A DNA stretch of 64,000 bases from Sphingomonas panacis. GTDB lineage: Bacteria; Pseudomonadota; Alphaproteobacteria; Sphingomonadales; Sphingomonadaceae. The notes under the pieces were generated by a model. That model did no database searches. It was not told the DNA's origin and saw nothing but the letters and a program-made list of their open reading frames with translations. The position numbers and the translations under genes were made by a program. The stretch spans positions 2,389,501 through 2,453,500 of the forward strand of contig NZ_CP014168.1 in NCBI RefSeq assembly GCF_001717955.1. Direction: 5' to 3'. Position 1 is the stretch's first letter. Every line of letters begins with the position of its first letter. This document shows positions 41,476 through 50,362 of this stretch, piece after piece.

Positions 41476-43239
41476 ATGACGGCTAGGCCGCCCAAATTGT
41501 TGTCCAAGACGTTCCGTAGTGTTTTCTGGCTCGCTCTTCGTATCGATCCTGCTGCTGCGATCCGGGGGTTGGGCTGGGTCATCCGTGGCAAGCGTGTCCG
41601 GGGCTGGAATCGCCTGTGCGTTGTCGCCGCGAAAAACCCGCTCTGCTTCAGCACCTGGGCACGAGTTGCCGAGCATCGGCAGATCGAAAACTTCTGCGCG
41701 GGCGAAGTTGGCGTAGATCCTCGCTATCAGTGTGTCATCATCGACGAGAATCTCGTCAATTCGGAGGACGTTCGCGCGACTGTCGAAAGTGTGAGTCGGG
41801 CATTCGGCGACGATGTCGTGATCTGGAGCGGAACACAGATTGCTGGGACTCGGCCGTATGATCAGGAGGCCGGTCTCGCCCGTCTGATTGCGATGCTATC
41901 GGAGACCGCCGCTACTGAGTGGTTGCTGCCGATCAGGGCCGGCGATGTGCTTTCCCCCAGCACTGGCGAGATTCTACGACACGCACAGGCGCATCAGCCC
42001 GACGCGGAAATTCTCTACTGGGACGAAGACGTGCGTCGCGGTTCAGGTCGGGCGCTCCCCTGGATCAAGCCCGACTGGGATACCTTGTTGTTTCTGGCGC
42101 GCGATGTCCTCATGGGAGCATGTATCGTGAGGCTCGCGGCGGCGGCCGTCTCTAAGGATGCGCAAAGTGATGCTTCGCTGCCGGGCGCCGGGATCGCCGC
42201 GACGTTATCGGCCATCGTCGAGACACCGGGTGCGTCTACACCAGTGCACATACCGTTCATTCTGACGCATCGATCGCCGCCCTTGCCGGATCCGAACCTT
42301 ACATCAGGGCTGGACGAAATAGCGATGCATGGAGCGGGGCGGGTACGGGCGACGCAGGGCGATCGCTGGGCTTGGCGCAACGTCGTGCCGGCAGACCCTG
42401 CGGACTGGCCTGCGGTCTCGATTATCATTCCCACGCGGGATCGCCACACATTGCTTGAGATGTGCATCGATAGCGTGCGAAGGATTACATATGCCGGCGC
42501 GGTGGAAATCCTGATCGTCGATAATGATAGCACCGACGCTGCCACGCATGCGCTTTTTAAGCGCTATCGTGAAAGCGGGCTGGCGCGAGTCGTGTCGGCG
42601 CCAGGCGATTTCAATTTTTCCAGATTGAACAACCTCGCTGCGAAGGAAGCGAACGGCAGCATGCTGTGCTTGCTCAACAACGATATCGAAGCGTTGGACG
42701 GGGAATGGTTGTCGGCCATGGTGCGTCATGCCGTTCGTGAGGAGGTCGGTGCTGTCGGCGCGCAGCTTTTGTACCCGGACGGGAGCGTTCAACACGCTGG
42801 CGTCGTCATCGGTATTGGCGGCGCTGCCGGGCACTTCGGAAAAGGGGCGCGGCCCGATGACGACCACTATGGCAGTTGGATCGGTGTGACGCGATGCGTG
42901 TCGGCCGTGACCGCAGCCTGCCTCGTCGTGCGTCGCGATCTCTATATGGCGGTCGGTGGCTTTGATGAGGACAATTTTGCCGTCGCCTTCAACGATGTTG
43001 ATTTCTGCCTCCGCCTCGATCAGCACGGGTATCGAAATGTGTACGTCGCGCAAGCTCGCCTTGTGCACCACGAGTCTCAGTCGCGAGGCTTGGACGACAC
43101 GCCGCAAAAATCCGCTCGTTTTCTGCAAGAGCTCGGCGCCCTTCGCCAACGATGGAACACGGATACTTATCGCGATGCCAGGTTTAGTCCGCTGTTTTCG
43201 CGGACATCGGAGGCATGTGTGCTCGAATTCCAAGCGTGA
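41476..43239 (+). CDS. glycosyltransferase family 2 protein
   Basis: This 587-residue protein has an N-terminal region of about 300 residues with weak GT2-like features (for example ILYWDEDVRRG). A full GT2 catalytic domain follows: VSIIIPTRDRHTLLEMCIDSV, EILIVDNDSTD, SRLNNLAAKEANGSMLCLLNNDIEAL (the acidic sugar-nucleotide site) and NDVDFCLRLDQHGYRNVYV. The closest known pattern is rhamnosyl/galactofuranosyl-type GT2 enzymes, but the sugar is unknown. It overlaps the next gene by 25 bases. No membrane helices are visible, so it should be a cytoplasmic or peripheral enzyme. Confidence 0.88.
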   Translation: MTARPPKLLSKTFRSVFWLALRIDPAAAIRGLGWVIRGKRVRGWNRLCVVAAKNPLCFSTWARVAEHRQIENFCAGEVGVDPRYQCVIIDENLVNSEDVRATVESVSRAFGDDVVIWSGTQIAGTRPYDQEAGLARLIAMLSETAATEWLLPIRAGDVLSPSTGEILRHAQAHQPDAEILYWDEDVRRGSGRALPWIKPDWDTLLFLARDVLMGACIVRLAAAAVSKDAQSDASLPGAGIAATLSAIVETPGASTPVHIPFILTHRSPPLPDPNLTSGLDEIAMHGAGRVRATQGDRWAWRNVVPADPADWPAVSIIIPTRDRHTLLEMCIDSVRRITYAGAVEILIVDNDSTDAATHALFKRYRESGLARVVSAPGDFNFSRLNNLAAKEANGSMLCLLNNDIEALDGEWLSAMVRHAVREEVGAVGAQLLYPDGSVQHAGVVIGIGGAAGHFGKGARPDDDHYGSWIGVTRCVSAVTAACLVVRRDLYMAVGGFDEDNFAVAFNDVDFCLRLDQHGYRNVYVAQARLVHHESQSRGLDDTPQKSARFLQELGALRQRWNTDTYRDARFSPLFSRTSEACVLEFQA

Positions 43240-44024
43240 CCGACAGCCGGGATTCGCCGATCATCGACCTGCCGGATGTGACGCTGGTGGCGGCGACCAG
43301 TGTGGCATTGGACGCGACGTTGGCGGCAATGCGTGCGTCCAGCATCCGGATTCGGTTCGGCAGATCGTTATTGCTGAGCGACGTTCCGCCGGACACCGTG
43401 ACGGAAAATGGAATCGAGTGGCGGGAGATTGCGCCTCTGCGATCTCGCGAGGCGTATTCGCGCTTTATGCTTCGGGACTTGGCAGAGCATATTCACACCA
43501 GCCACGTGCTGTGCGTTCAATGGGACGGCTTTGTCCTTGACGCGAGCCGGTGGGAAAGTGCGTTTCTGGAATATGATTATATCGGTGCCCCGTGGCCACA
43601 TTTTTCCGATGGCCATGATGTCGGAAATGGAGGATTTTCTCTGCGGTCGAGGCGCTTGCTAGAGGCTTGTGCGACGATCGATCATGACGGGCGAATGTCG
43701 GAGGATGTCACGATATGCCGACAGGCGCGCGCTATGCTGGAAAAGCGGTATGGCATGCGGTTTGCTCCGGCGGAGGTTGCCCGGCGTTTCGCGTATGAGC
43801 GTTGTCCTGCGCACGGGGTGGAATTCGGTTTCCACGGTGTCTTCAACATGCCCGATATCCTGGGAGCGCGGCGCTTTCGGGCGCTGCTGGAGTCTCTCGA
43901 CCGCGACGTGATCGGTTTGCGCGAAGCGCGCGATCTACGGTGGTGGGCGATCCGGCATTTGGATCCGGTACTCGCTTGGAAGATGGTGTGGCAGGCGCGG
44001 AATGCGCGTCGTCGGCGGCGCTAA
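43215..44024 (+). CDS. DUF5672-family protein, putative glycosyltransferase
   Basis: This 269-residue protein has the DUF5672 layout. Strands VTLVAATSVALDATLAAMRASS and FGRSLLLSD are followed by YSRFMLRDLAEHIHTSHVLCVQWDGFVLDASRW, EYDYIGAPWPHFSDGHDVGNGGFSLRSRRLLEAC and EDVTICRQARAML. DGF and the NGGFSLRS block resemble the nucleotide-sugar and acceptor sites of GT-A enzymes. The family is found in surface-polysaccharide loci, and its substrate is unknown. It overlaps the preceding glycosyltransferase by 25 bases, indicating coupled translation. Confidence 0.85.
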   Translation: MCARIPSVTDSRDSPIIDLPDVTLVAATSVALDATLAAMRASSIRIRFGRSLLLSDVPPDTVTENGIEWREIAPLRSREAYSRFMLRDLAEHIHTSHVLCVQWDGFVLDASRWESAFLEYDYIGAPWPHFSDGHDVGNGGFSLRSRRLLEACATIDHDGRMSEDVTICRQARAMLEKRYGMRFAPAEVARRFAYERCPAHGVEFGFHGVFNMPDILGARRFRALLESLDRDVIGLREARDLRWWAIRHLDPVLAWKMVWQARNARRRRR

Positions 44025-44139
44025 GCTTTGGCGTTAGGGCTACCGCAAAGCGCCTTCCGGTGGCAGTTGAAAGTGGTGGCTATGCGTGCGAGGCGCTCAC
44101 CAGCGTGCCGGCGACGGAAGATTGGGAGCTAAGGTGTTG

Positions 44140-47100
44140 ATGGAAAAGCAACTGGAACGGGGCTATCCTTGGGCGGAGCGCGGCCGTGTTTCACACGAGA
44201 ATGTCCATCGCTATGCGCTTTGCCTCGACTACGTTGAAGGCAAGCGTGTTCTCGATCTGGCGAGCGGGGCAGGGCATGGGACGGCGTTGCTGGCGCAAAG
44301 GGCGGCATCAGTGGTCGGGGTCGATATCGATCCGCAGGTAATCCGCGCCGCGCAAAAACGCTTTCCATTGCCGAACGTCGAATTCCTAGCGGGCGACGGT
44401 CTCGATCTGTCGTTTGACAATGCCAGCTTCGACGTAGTCGTCGCGAATGAAATGATCGAATATGTCAGCGATCCCAACCGTCTCTTAAAGGAGGTCCGGC
44501 GGATCTTGCGACCGGGTGGAATCCTGCTTCTTTCGGCGTTGAACAAGCTGATCCACAATCGATACAAACCGGTCGACCATTCGTATTTGTCCGCAATGGA
44601 CATTCCGGAATTTAGTCGTTTGCTGGGTCGGCATTTCGATCATGTCGGCATGGTGGGCATGCGAATGGCGCTCGTCTCGGTCGGCTTCCGGATGGCGCAT
44701 GCACAAGACCGTGACAACCTGCCCAGTGCAGAGACCTACCTGGGCGATTTTCGGGATGCCGCAGTACCCGCAGTCGCCGCCGATGAACTTTGGCTGCACG
44801 AACCGGAATATGTGCTCGCATTGTGTTCGGACACCCCGATCGAATCCGGTCTGCCTGGCCCTAGCCTGCTCGTCTCGCGTGACGAGGATCTGTGGCGGGA
44901 GCACGAACGCGTCATGGCATGGGCATCCGGCCTGCACGATGAGGATAGGATCCTCCGCAGCGAGCTCGATCAGGCGCGTGCCGAACTACAGGCTGAGCGC
45001 GATCAGGTCCTGCGTATGCGCGAGGAGTATGCGCGACTGGACGAACGTTTCGCCGAACTGCGTCAGATTGGAGCCGCCACCGCGGACACGATCGCGACGC
45101 ATCGGGATGCTGTTGATAAGATGAGAACCGCGCATTTCACGATGTCCTCGCGGCTCTTGTCCCGTCTGACGGGGGACAGTGTGGCCGCCGACGACCAATC
45201 GATCGTCGAGGCACTGTTCGTGCTGGGCCAGACGCTGACCGAGCAGCGTTCCCGTCTTGCCGAAGCGCGACAGCGCGAGATCCGGCTGGTTGAGGCGGAA
45301 ACGGCGTTGGCATCCTTGCGGCGCGAGGTGTCCGAACAGGTTGCGCGCGCGGTAGCGCTCTCCGACGAGCTTGATCGGAAGCGCGCGGAGCATAGCGCAA
45401 TTACGTCGCAGCTGGCTTCGGTCAATCTGGAGCGTACGCAGGCCGAGGCGATGCACGCGAATGCTGCCGAGGCCGCTCGGCGCGATGCGAGCTCGTTGCG
45501 CGCGACACAAGTCGAGCTCGAGGAAGTGCGGCAACGCGGCGACGCGGCAGTTGCCGCCGCGCGACAAGACCTCACGCGTACCGTACGCGAATTGGACGAG
45601 GCGCGGGCGTTGCGGGACACTCTCCAACGTGACCTCGCCGATGCCCGCACGGAAGCGGCTACGCTGAGATCGGAGTTGGAGAAGGCTCGCACCCGACCTG
45701 CCGATGTGGTGGTGCCCGCTTCGGGAGGTCAGCAAGCTTCGACTGCGGTTCAAACCAAGGGGCGAGCCGGGTCGAGCGTCTCTGCGGCATCCGGATCGCA
45801 GCGAGAGCTTGAGCGCTTCGTCAAAGTCCATCAATCGGTGAGTGCACAACTCGCGCGCGCGTCGCGCGACGTGTCGGGCCGTATCCCAGCCGCGCGATCG
45901 CGCCCGACAAGCGCGTGGAACGTCAAGCGCTGGGCGACCAAGGTCAATCCCTATGTGGCGCCGTTCCGAACGGTGTTGTTCAACGGCGACTGGATTGCCG
46001 AGCAAGACCCCTCCGTCGGTCGCGTCTCTCTCGCCCGATATCTGCGCGATAGCCGATTATGGACACTCGATCCGCACCCCGTCTTCGCCGCCGGAGAATA
46101 TCTACAGGGCAATGCAGACGTCGCGGCGACGAAGTTCAATCCGCTGCAGCATTATCGCGAGCATGGGTGGCGTGAGGGCCGGTCTCCGCATCCGTATTTC
46201 GCAAACGATTGGTATCTCGCCCAAAATCCGGACGTGATGGCAGCTGGGTCGATCAGCCCGCTCGAACATTATTTGGAACATGGCTGGCGAGAGGGGCGCT
46301 GGCCCAATCCGCTGTTCAATCCGCGGGCCTATCTCGATCGCTACCCCGACGTTGCGGCCGCAAAAACGGAACCATTGACGCATTTTCTCGCATATGGGCG
46401 GCGGGAAGGGCGTGAGATACCGTCGGCATCTGTCAACCCGGTGTGGACTTCGCTGCTTCCGACGGCCGCCAGAAGTAAAACCTTGCTAGATTTTATTCTT
46501 CAGGACTCGCCATTGGCGATTGCGGGGGCGGACGCTAGTCCTGCGATTGAGCAAGTGCAGGGTCACGCTCCAGCATGGCCGCCAGAGCGGCTGAACGACT
46601 TCTGGCTACCCCAGCGCCTGCGCGATTTCATCATCGAAGGCTATAGTGAAGACGCCGTTCATCTGTATGTCTATCTGTGTTCGGTGATGGCAGCGTTCCA
46701 GACTGCACCGGAAGATTTCCCCGAATCCGAGCCATGCCGTCGTATCGTCGAGCGCGCAAGAAATGTATCGCGTACGCGTGCTGCTACGCTTCCGGAAATG
46801 CCCGACAGCTCGATCATTATTCCAGTTTACAACAACATCATGGACACGCTGTTGTGCATCTGTTCTGTCCTGGAGGACGACACGAGAATCAGTTACGAGA
46901 TCATCGTTGCGGACGATGGATCGAACGATGCAACCGCGCAAATTATCACCTCGTTGAGCGGGGTGGTTCGCTACGTCCGCCAGCCGCGCAATTACGGTTT
47001 CTTGGGCAATTGCAATCAGGCCGCCAAACAGGCTCGGGGGCGTCATATCGTCTTGCTCAACAACGATACGCTGGTGATGCCGCGCTGGCTCGATGCGTTG

Positions 47101-48723
47101 CTTAGGCCGTTCGATCTTTACGATAAGATCGGCTTGTCGGGATCCAAGCTGCTGAGTTGGGATGGCACTTTGCAGGAGGCAGGCGGCATTTACTGGAAGG
47201 ATGGCTCGGCCTGGAATTTCGGGCGCGGCGCCGATGCTCGTGCGCCGGAATTTTGTTACCTGAAGGATGTCGATTACGTCTCCGGCGCGGCGATTGCGGT
47301 GCCCGCCGCCATCTGGCGGGAGATGCACGGCTTCGATGAAATCTATGCTCCCGCCTATTGCGAGGATTCCGATCTGGCTTTTCGTTTACGCGCGGCTGGA
47401 TATCGGACGGTCTTAAACCCGCACTCGGAAGTGTTGCACCACGAAGGCCGGAGCCATGGGCGCGACCTGACCTCGGGGGTCAAGGCTTATCAGGTCAGGA
47501 ACCAACAGATTTTCTTAGAGCGTTGGAAGGAGACGCTGGAGCGAGATCATTACCCTAACGCCGAAAATGTCTTGCGGGCGCGGGATCGGTCCGGCCGGAA
47601 GCGGCATGTTCTCGTGATCGATCACTACGTACCGCAATGGGATCAGGATGCCGGATCGCGATCCACGTTCATGTGCATCGAGGCTTTCCTCACGCTTGGG
47701 TATGCGGTGACATTCTGGCCAGATAATCTCTGGCGAGATCCGCATTATACGCTCAAGCTGCAAGAACTCGGCGTCGAAGTTATCTATGGCTGGAACTACC
47801 TCGACGGGTTCGGCGACTTTATCGAGAGCCGCAGCGATCTATATGATGCGGCGTTCGTCAACCGGCCTCATGTCGCTGAAAAATATCTCACCGATCTGAG
47901 GAAGCGCTCGAAGCAGACCCGGATCCTGTTTTACGGTCATGACTTACATTTTAAGCGCATGATGGCGGCCAAAGCGGCGGGCGAACCGGTTTCGGACGCG
48001 GATATCGCCAGTATGCGGCATATGGAATTCGAGGTTTGCCGCAAGGCGGATGTTGTGATGTATCCGGATCCTGAGGAGGTCCACTTCATGGAGGAGCAAA
48101 TCGGCGGAAGGAGGGTCTTCGCCGCTCTTCCAGTTTTCGCGTTCGATCGGCATATGTTCGCGCGCGGGGCCAGGATGCTGGAGACAATTCGCTCGAAGGC
48201 TGGCCAGCGCCTTCTGTTCGTCGGCGGGTTCAATCATGCGCCCAACCGCGACGGCATCCAATGGTTCATGGAGTCCGTTTTCCCGGAACTCCAGCGGAAG
48301 CTCGATCATGTGCACTTGACAATCGCTGGCTCCAAGCCGCCAGAATCGATCACCAGCCTGGCCAGCAATGACATCGAAGTCGTCGGCTTCGTCTCCGACG
48401 ACCGTCTTGCCGAGTTGTACGACGAGGCGTCCGTGATTGTTGCGCCGCTGCGATATGGTGCTGGCGTCAAGGGCAAGGTTATTGAGGCGATGGCAATGGG
48501 CGTTCCGCTTGTAACCACGCCAACGGGAGCGCAGGGACTCGCGAATCCCGATGAGCTGATGTTTGTCGCCAGCGATGCCGCCGATCTTGCCGAGGCGATA
48601 CAGCGCGCGTTGGGCGATCGGGACGAGGCGTGGCTGCGCGCGAGCCGCGCACTTGAACGCGTGAATCAGCAGTATTCCGCGGAGGTTCTCGAGCGCATAT
48701 TCCGGGATCTTATCGAGCGGTGA
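44140..48723 (+). CDS. giant fusion: SAM methyltransferase, coiled coil, repeats, GT2 and GT4 domains
   Basis: This 1,527-residue protein has, in order, a class I SAM methyltransferase (about residues 1-240: VLDLASGAGHGTALLAQRA, VVGVDIDP, FDVVVANEMIEYV), a long coiled coil (about 265-565, interrupted near 330-375), three or four repeats of about 45 residues (about 600-765), a GT2 domain (about 885-1115: SIIIPVYNN, IIVADDGSND, VLLNNDTLV, YCEDSDLAFRL), and a GT4-like domain (about 1150-1527: LLFVGGFNHAPNRDGIQWF, VVGFVSDDRL, IVAPLRYGAGVKGKVIEAMAMGVPLVTT). The repeats follow the pattern Y-L-x-x-N-P-D-V-x-A-A-x-x-x-x-P-L-x-H-Y-x-x-H-G-W-R-E-G-R-x-P. The methyltransferase plus coiled coil recalls WbdD, the capping and chain-length ruler of ABC-exported O antigens. 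GTG at 44134 is a near alternative start. Confidence 0.88.
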   Translation: MEKQLERGYPWAERGRVSHENVHRYALCLDYVEGKRVLDLASGAGHGTALLAQRAASVVGVDIDPQVIRAAQKRFPLPNVEFLAGDGLDLSFDNASFDVVVANEMIEYVSDPNRLLKEVRRILRPGGILLLSALNKLIHNRYKPVDHSYLSAMDIPEFSRLLGRHFDHVGMVGMRMALVSVGFRMAHAQDRDNLPSAETYLGDFRDAAVPAVAADELWLHEPEYVLALCSDTPIESGLPGPSLLVSRDEDLWREHERVMAWASGLHDEDRILRSELDQARAELQAERDQVLRMREEYARLDERFAELRQIGAATADTIATHRDAVDKMRTAHFTMSSRLLSRLTGDSVAADDQSIVEALFVLGQTLTEQRSRLAEARQREIRLVEAETALASLRREVSEQVARAVALSDELDRKRAEHSAITSQLASVNLERTQAEAMHANAAEAARRDASSLRATQVELEEVRQRGDAAVAAARQDLTRTVRELDEARALRDTLQRDLADARTEAATLRSELEKARTRPADVVVPASGGQQASTAVQTKGRAGSSVSAASGSQRELERFVKVHQSVSAQLARASRDVSGRIPAARSRPTSAWNVKRWATKVNPYVAPFRTVLFNGDWIAEQDPSVGRVSLARYLRDSRLWTLDPHPVFAAGEYLQGNADVAATKFNPLQHYREHGWREGRSPHPYFANDWYLAQNPDVMAAGSISPLEHYLEHGWREGRWPNPLFNPRAYLDRYPDVAAAKTEPLTHFLAYGRREGREIPSASVNPVWTSLLPTAARSKTLLDFILQDSPLAIAGADASPAIEQVQGHAPAWPPERLNDFWLPQRLRDFIIEGYSEDAVHLYVYLCSVMAAFQTAPEDFPESEPCRRIVERARNVSRTRAATLPEMPDSSIIIPVYNNIMDTLLCICSVLEDDTRISYEIIVADDGSNDATAQIITSLSGVVRYVRQPRNYGFLGNCNQAAKQARGRHIVLLNNDTLVMPRWLDALLRPFDLYDKIGLSGSKLLSWDGTLQEAGGIYWKDGSAWNFGRGADARAPEFCYLKDVDYVSGAAIAVPAAIWREMHGFDEIYAPAYCEDSDLAFRLRAAGYRTVLNPHSEVLHHEGRSHGRDLTSGVKAYQVRNQQIFLERWKETLERDHYPNAENVLRARDRSGRKRHVLVIDHYVPQWDQDAGSRSTFMCIEAFLTLGYAVTFWPDNLWRDPHYTLKLQELGVEVIYGWNYLDGFGDFIESRSDLYDAAFVNRPHVAEKYLTDLRKRSKQTRILFYGHDLHFKRMMAAKAAGEPVSDADIASMRHMEFEVCRKADVVMYPDPEEVHFMEEQIGGRRVFAALPVFAFDRHMFARGARMLETIRSKAGQRLLFVGGFNHAPNRDGIQWFMESVFPELQRKLDHVHLTIAGSKPPESITSLASNDIEVVGFVSDDRLAELYDEASVIVAPLRYGAGVKGKVIEAMAMGVPLVTTPTGAQGLANPDELMFVASDAADLAEAIQRALGDRDEAWLRASRALERVNQQYSAEVLERIFRDLIER

Positions 48724-48913
48724 TGCGGCGAAGATGCTTTTTTACGCGGAAAGCTACGGCCGTAAGCAACGGCTATTATCCCCGGTCGGTGCCGCGTACT
48801 CGCACGAAGATGTGGCGCCTAAATACATGGGTGGAGCGCTTGTGGTCCATCCGGGGGCATGGCAGGTTCGCTGATGCGTTCGCTGCACATATATTTTGGT
48901 AAGGTATTGCGCG

Positions 48914-50362
48914 ATGACTTGCGAATTTGAGACCGATTTCCGGAAATATTATGAGATACAGTTGGTCTCTGTTGACGAAAAGCGCATCGTGGACGCCGCT
49001 ACGCGGTTCGACACTCCCTTTCTGAGGCCAGCTTTGGAAAGCGTATTTGCGTTAGATGCTTTTGCGTATCAGAATTTGAGGAAATACGCTTTTGATCTCA
49101 TCGAGTCGGGTAGCTTTTCTGCAGTAAATCCGATGACCGGTAAATCGTGTCCGGTGTCCAATACGTTCACATTCGACGATTTTCTCACAATTTTCTTCTT
49201 CGTGGATGCGGAGAATTCTTTCGCCCTCGTTGCTGGCGATCTTTCACAGGGTTTTCCGATCACGAACCTCATTCTTTTCGAAAAGAGGCTGATATTTTCG
49301 CTGAATCCGACTTTCTGGGCGTTGAAATCGCGTCATTTTGACATTCTGAAAGAAAATGGCATCTCAAAAATTGCGCCGGTCTCCGAGCCGAGGCAGATCT
49401 GTCTCGTGGCGGGTGACCCTAACTTTGCGCATCATGCGTGGAATGAACTTTCGGCGTTGGAGAAAATTGTAGAATTGGGACTCGACCGCCGCGTCACGCT
49501 GTACGCATTCCACGAAGCGCTTGGTCCGATCAACGAAATCTTGGGTGCGAATTTCAATATTGCCGGAAAGCTCGCCAAATGGCAAACCAATCAATTGCAC
49601 GGCGGTGGGCGTCTGACGTTTGCCGCAGGTGGCACGCTCATCACTCGCAACGTGGTCGATAAGATCTGTACGTTCGCGCGCACGCAGATCGACCCGCCTT
49701 TGGCCGACCTGCTCGGTGATCTTTCCCGTCGTCGTGGCCGTGCGCTCTGGGTGAGTGTTCGAACAAGAAACCGGACGATGACCAACCAGACGGAGGTTCT
49801 GGCGGCCGTCATTTGCGCATACTTACGCGACCGACCTGATCGAGTGGTGATTATGGACGGCCACTCGCTGCCCTATGACCATGATCGTGACCCGGACTTC
49901 CTGCGAGAAGCGAATGCCGCCGTCGTCGCGGATGATCATCTCACCATCGAAAGCGTGGTTGCTGCCGTTCGTGAGACGCTTCCAGATGCTAATATCGTGA
50001 CACGCTGCGGCGACAAGGTGCATGAGAGTATCCTAATCGCGCAGGACGTCGGATTCTATTTCTGCCATCATGGTACCGTCCAGCACAAGGTGGGCTGGTT
50101 CGCCAGCGTGCCCGGGGTGGTGCATTGCAATCGTAAGGTTCTCGAATCCCGGCCTGCCCAGTGGGTCGTAGATAAATCCGAAGTGGCCATCATGCCAACG
50201 TATGTGCCGGATGAAACAATCGGTGTGTTCGAAGATTTTAGTTATGACGACGAGATCCAAAGAAATCTCAATGTTGAGAATTATTTCGTACAAGATCTGC
50301 AGAAGTTTGTTTCGTTTTTCCTAGAAAGCTTGGTCGAGAATGAGATTTTGTACCAGATTTGA
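48914..50362 (+). CDS. hypothetical polysaccharide-locus protein, GT61-like features
   Basis: This 482-residue cytoplasmic protein has no membrane segments. The second half has Rossmann-like strands (RVVIMDGHSL; NAAVVADDHLTIESVVAAVRE; GFYFCHHGTVQHKVGWFASVPGVVHCNRK). The last block resembles the acceptor/nucleotide region of GT61/DUF563 enzymes, but I cannot confirm the family. The DNA is AT-richer than its neighbours, a hint of recent transfer. ATG 48914 has an AAGG site; the frame extends upstream to 48896. It is translationally coupled to the next gene (stop TGA overlaps ATG at 50362). Confidence 0.7.
   Translation: MTCEFETDFRKYYEIQLVSVDEKRIVDAATRFDTPFLRPALESVFALDAFAYQNLRKYAFDLIESGSFSAVNPMTGKSCPVSNTFTFDDFLTIFFFVDAENSFALVAGDLSQGFPITNLILFEKRLIFSLNPTFWALKSRHFDILKENGISKIAPVSEPRQICLVAGDPNFAHHAWNELSALEKIVELGLDRRVTLYAFHEALGPINEILGANFNIAGKLAKWQTNQLHGGGRLTFAAGGTLITRNVVDKICTFARTQIDPPLADLLGDLSRRRGRALWVSVRTRNRTMTNQTEVLAAVICAYLRDRPDRVVIMDGHSLPYDHDRDPDFLREANAAVVADDHLTIESVVAAVRETLPDANIVTRCGDKVHESILIAQDVGFYFCHHGTVQHKVGWFASVPGVVHCNRKVLESRPAQWVVDKSEVAIMPTYVPDETIGVFEDFSYDDEIQRNLNVENYFVQDLQKFVSFFLESLVENEILYQI

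Noticed and set aside
48720..48902. 60-codon plus-strand frame between the giant fusion and the next gene
   Set aside because: Composition is unnatural (many Arg, Phe and Trp), it has no ribosome site, and it ends at the start of the real gene.
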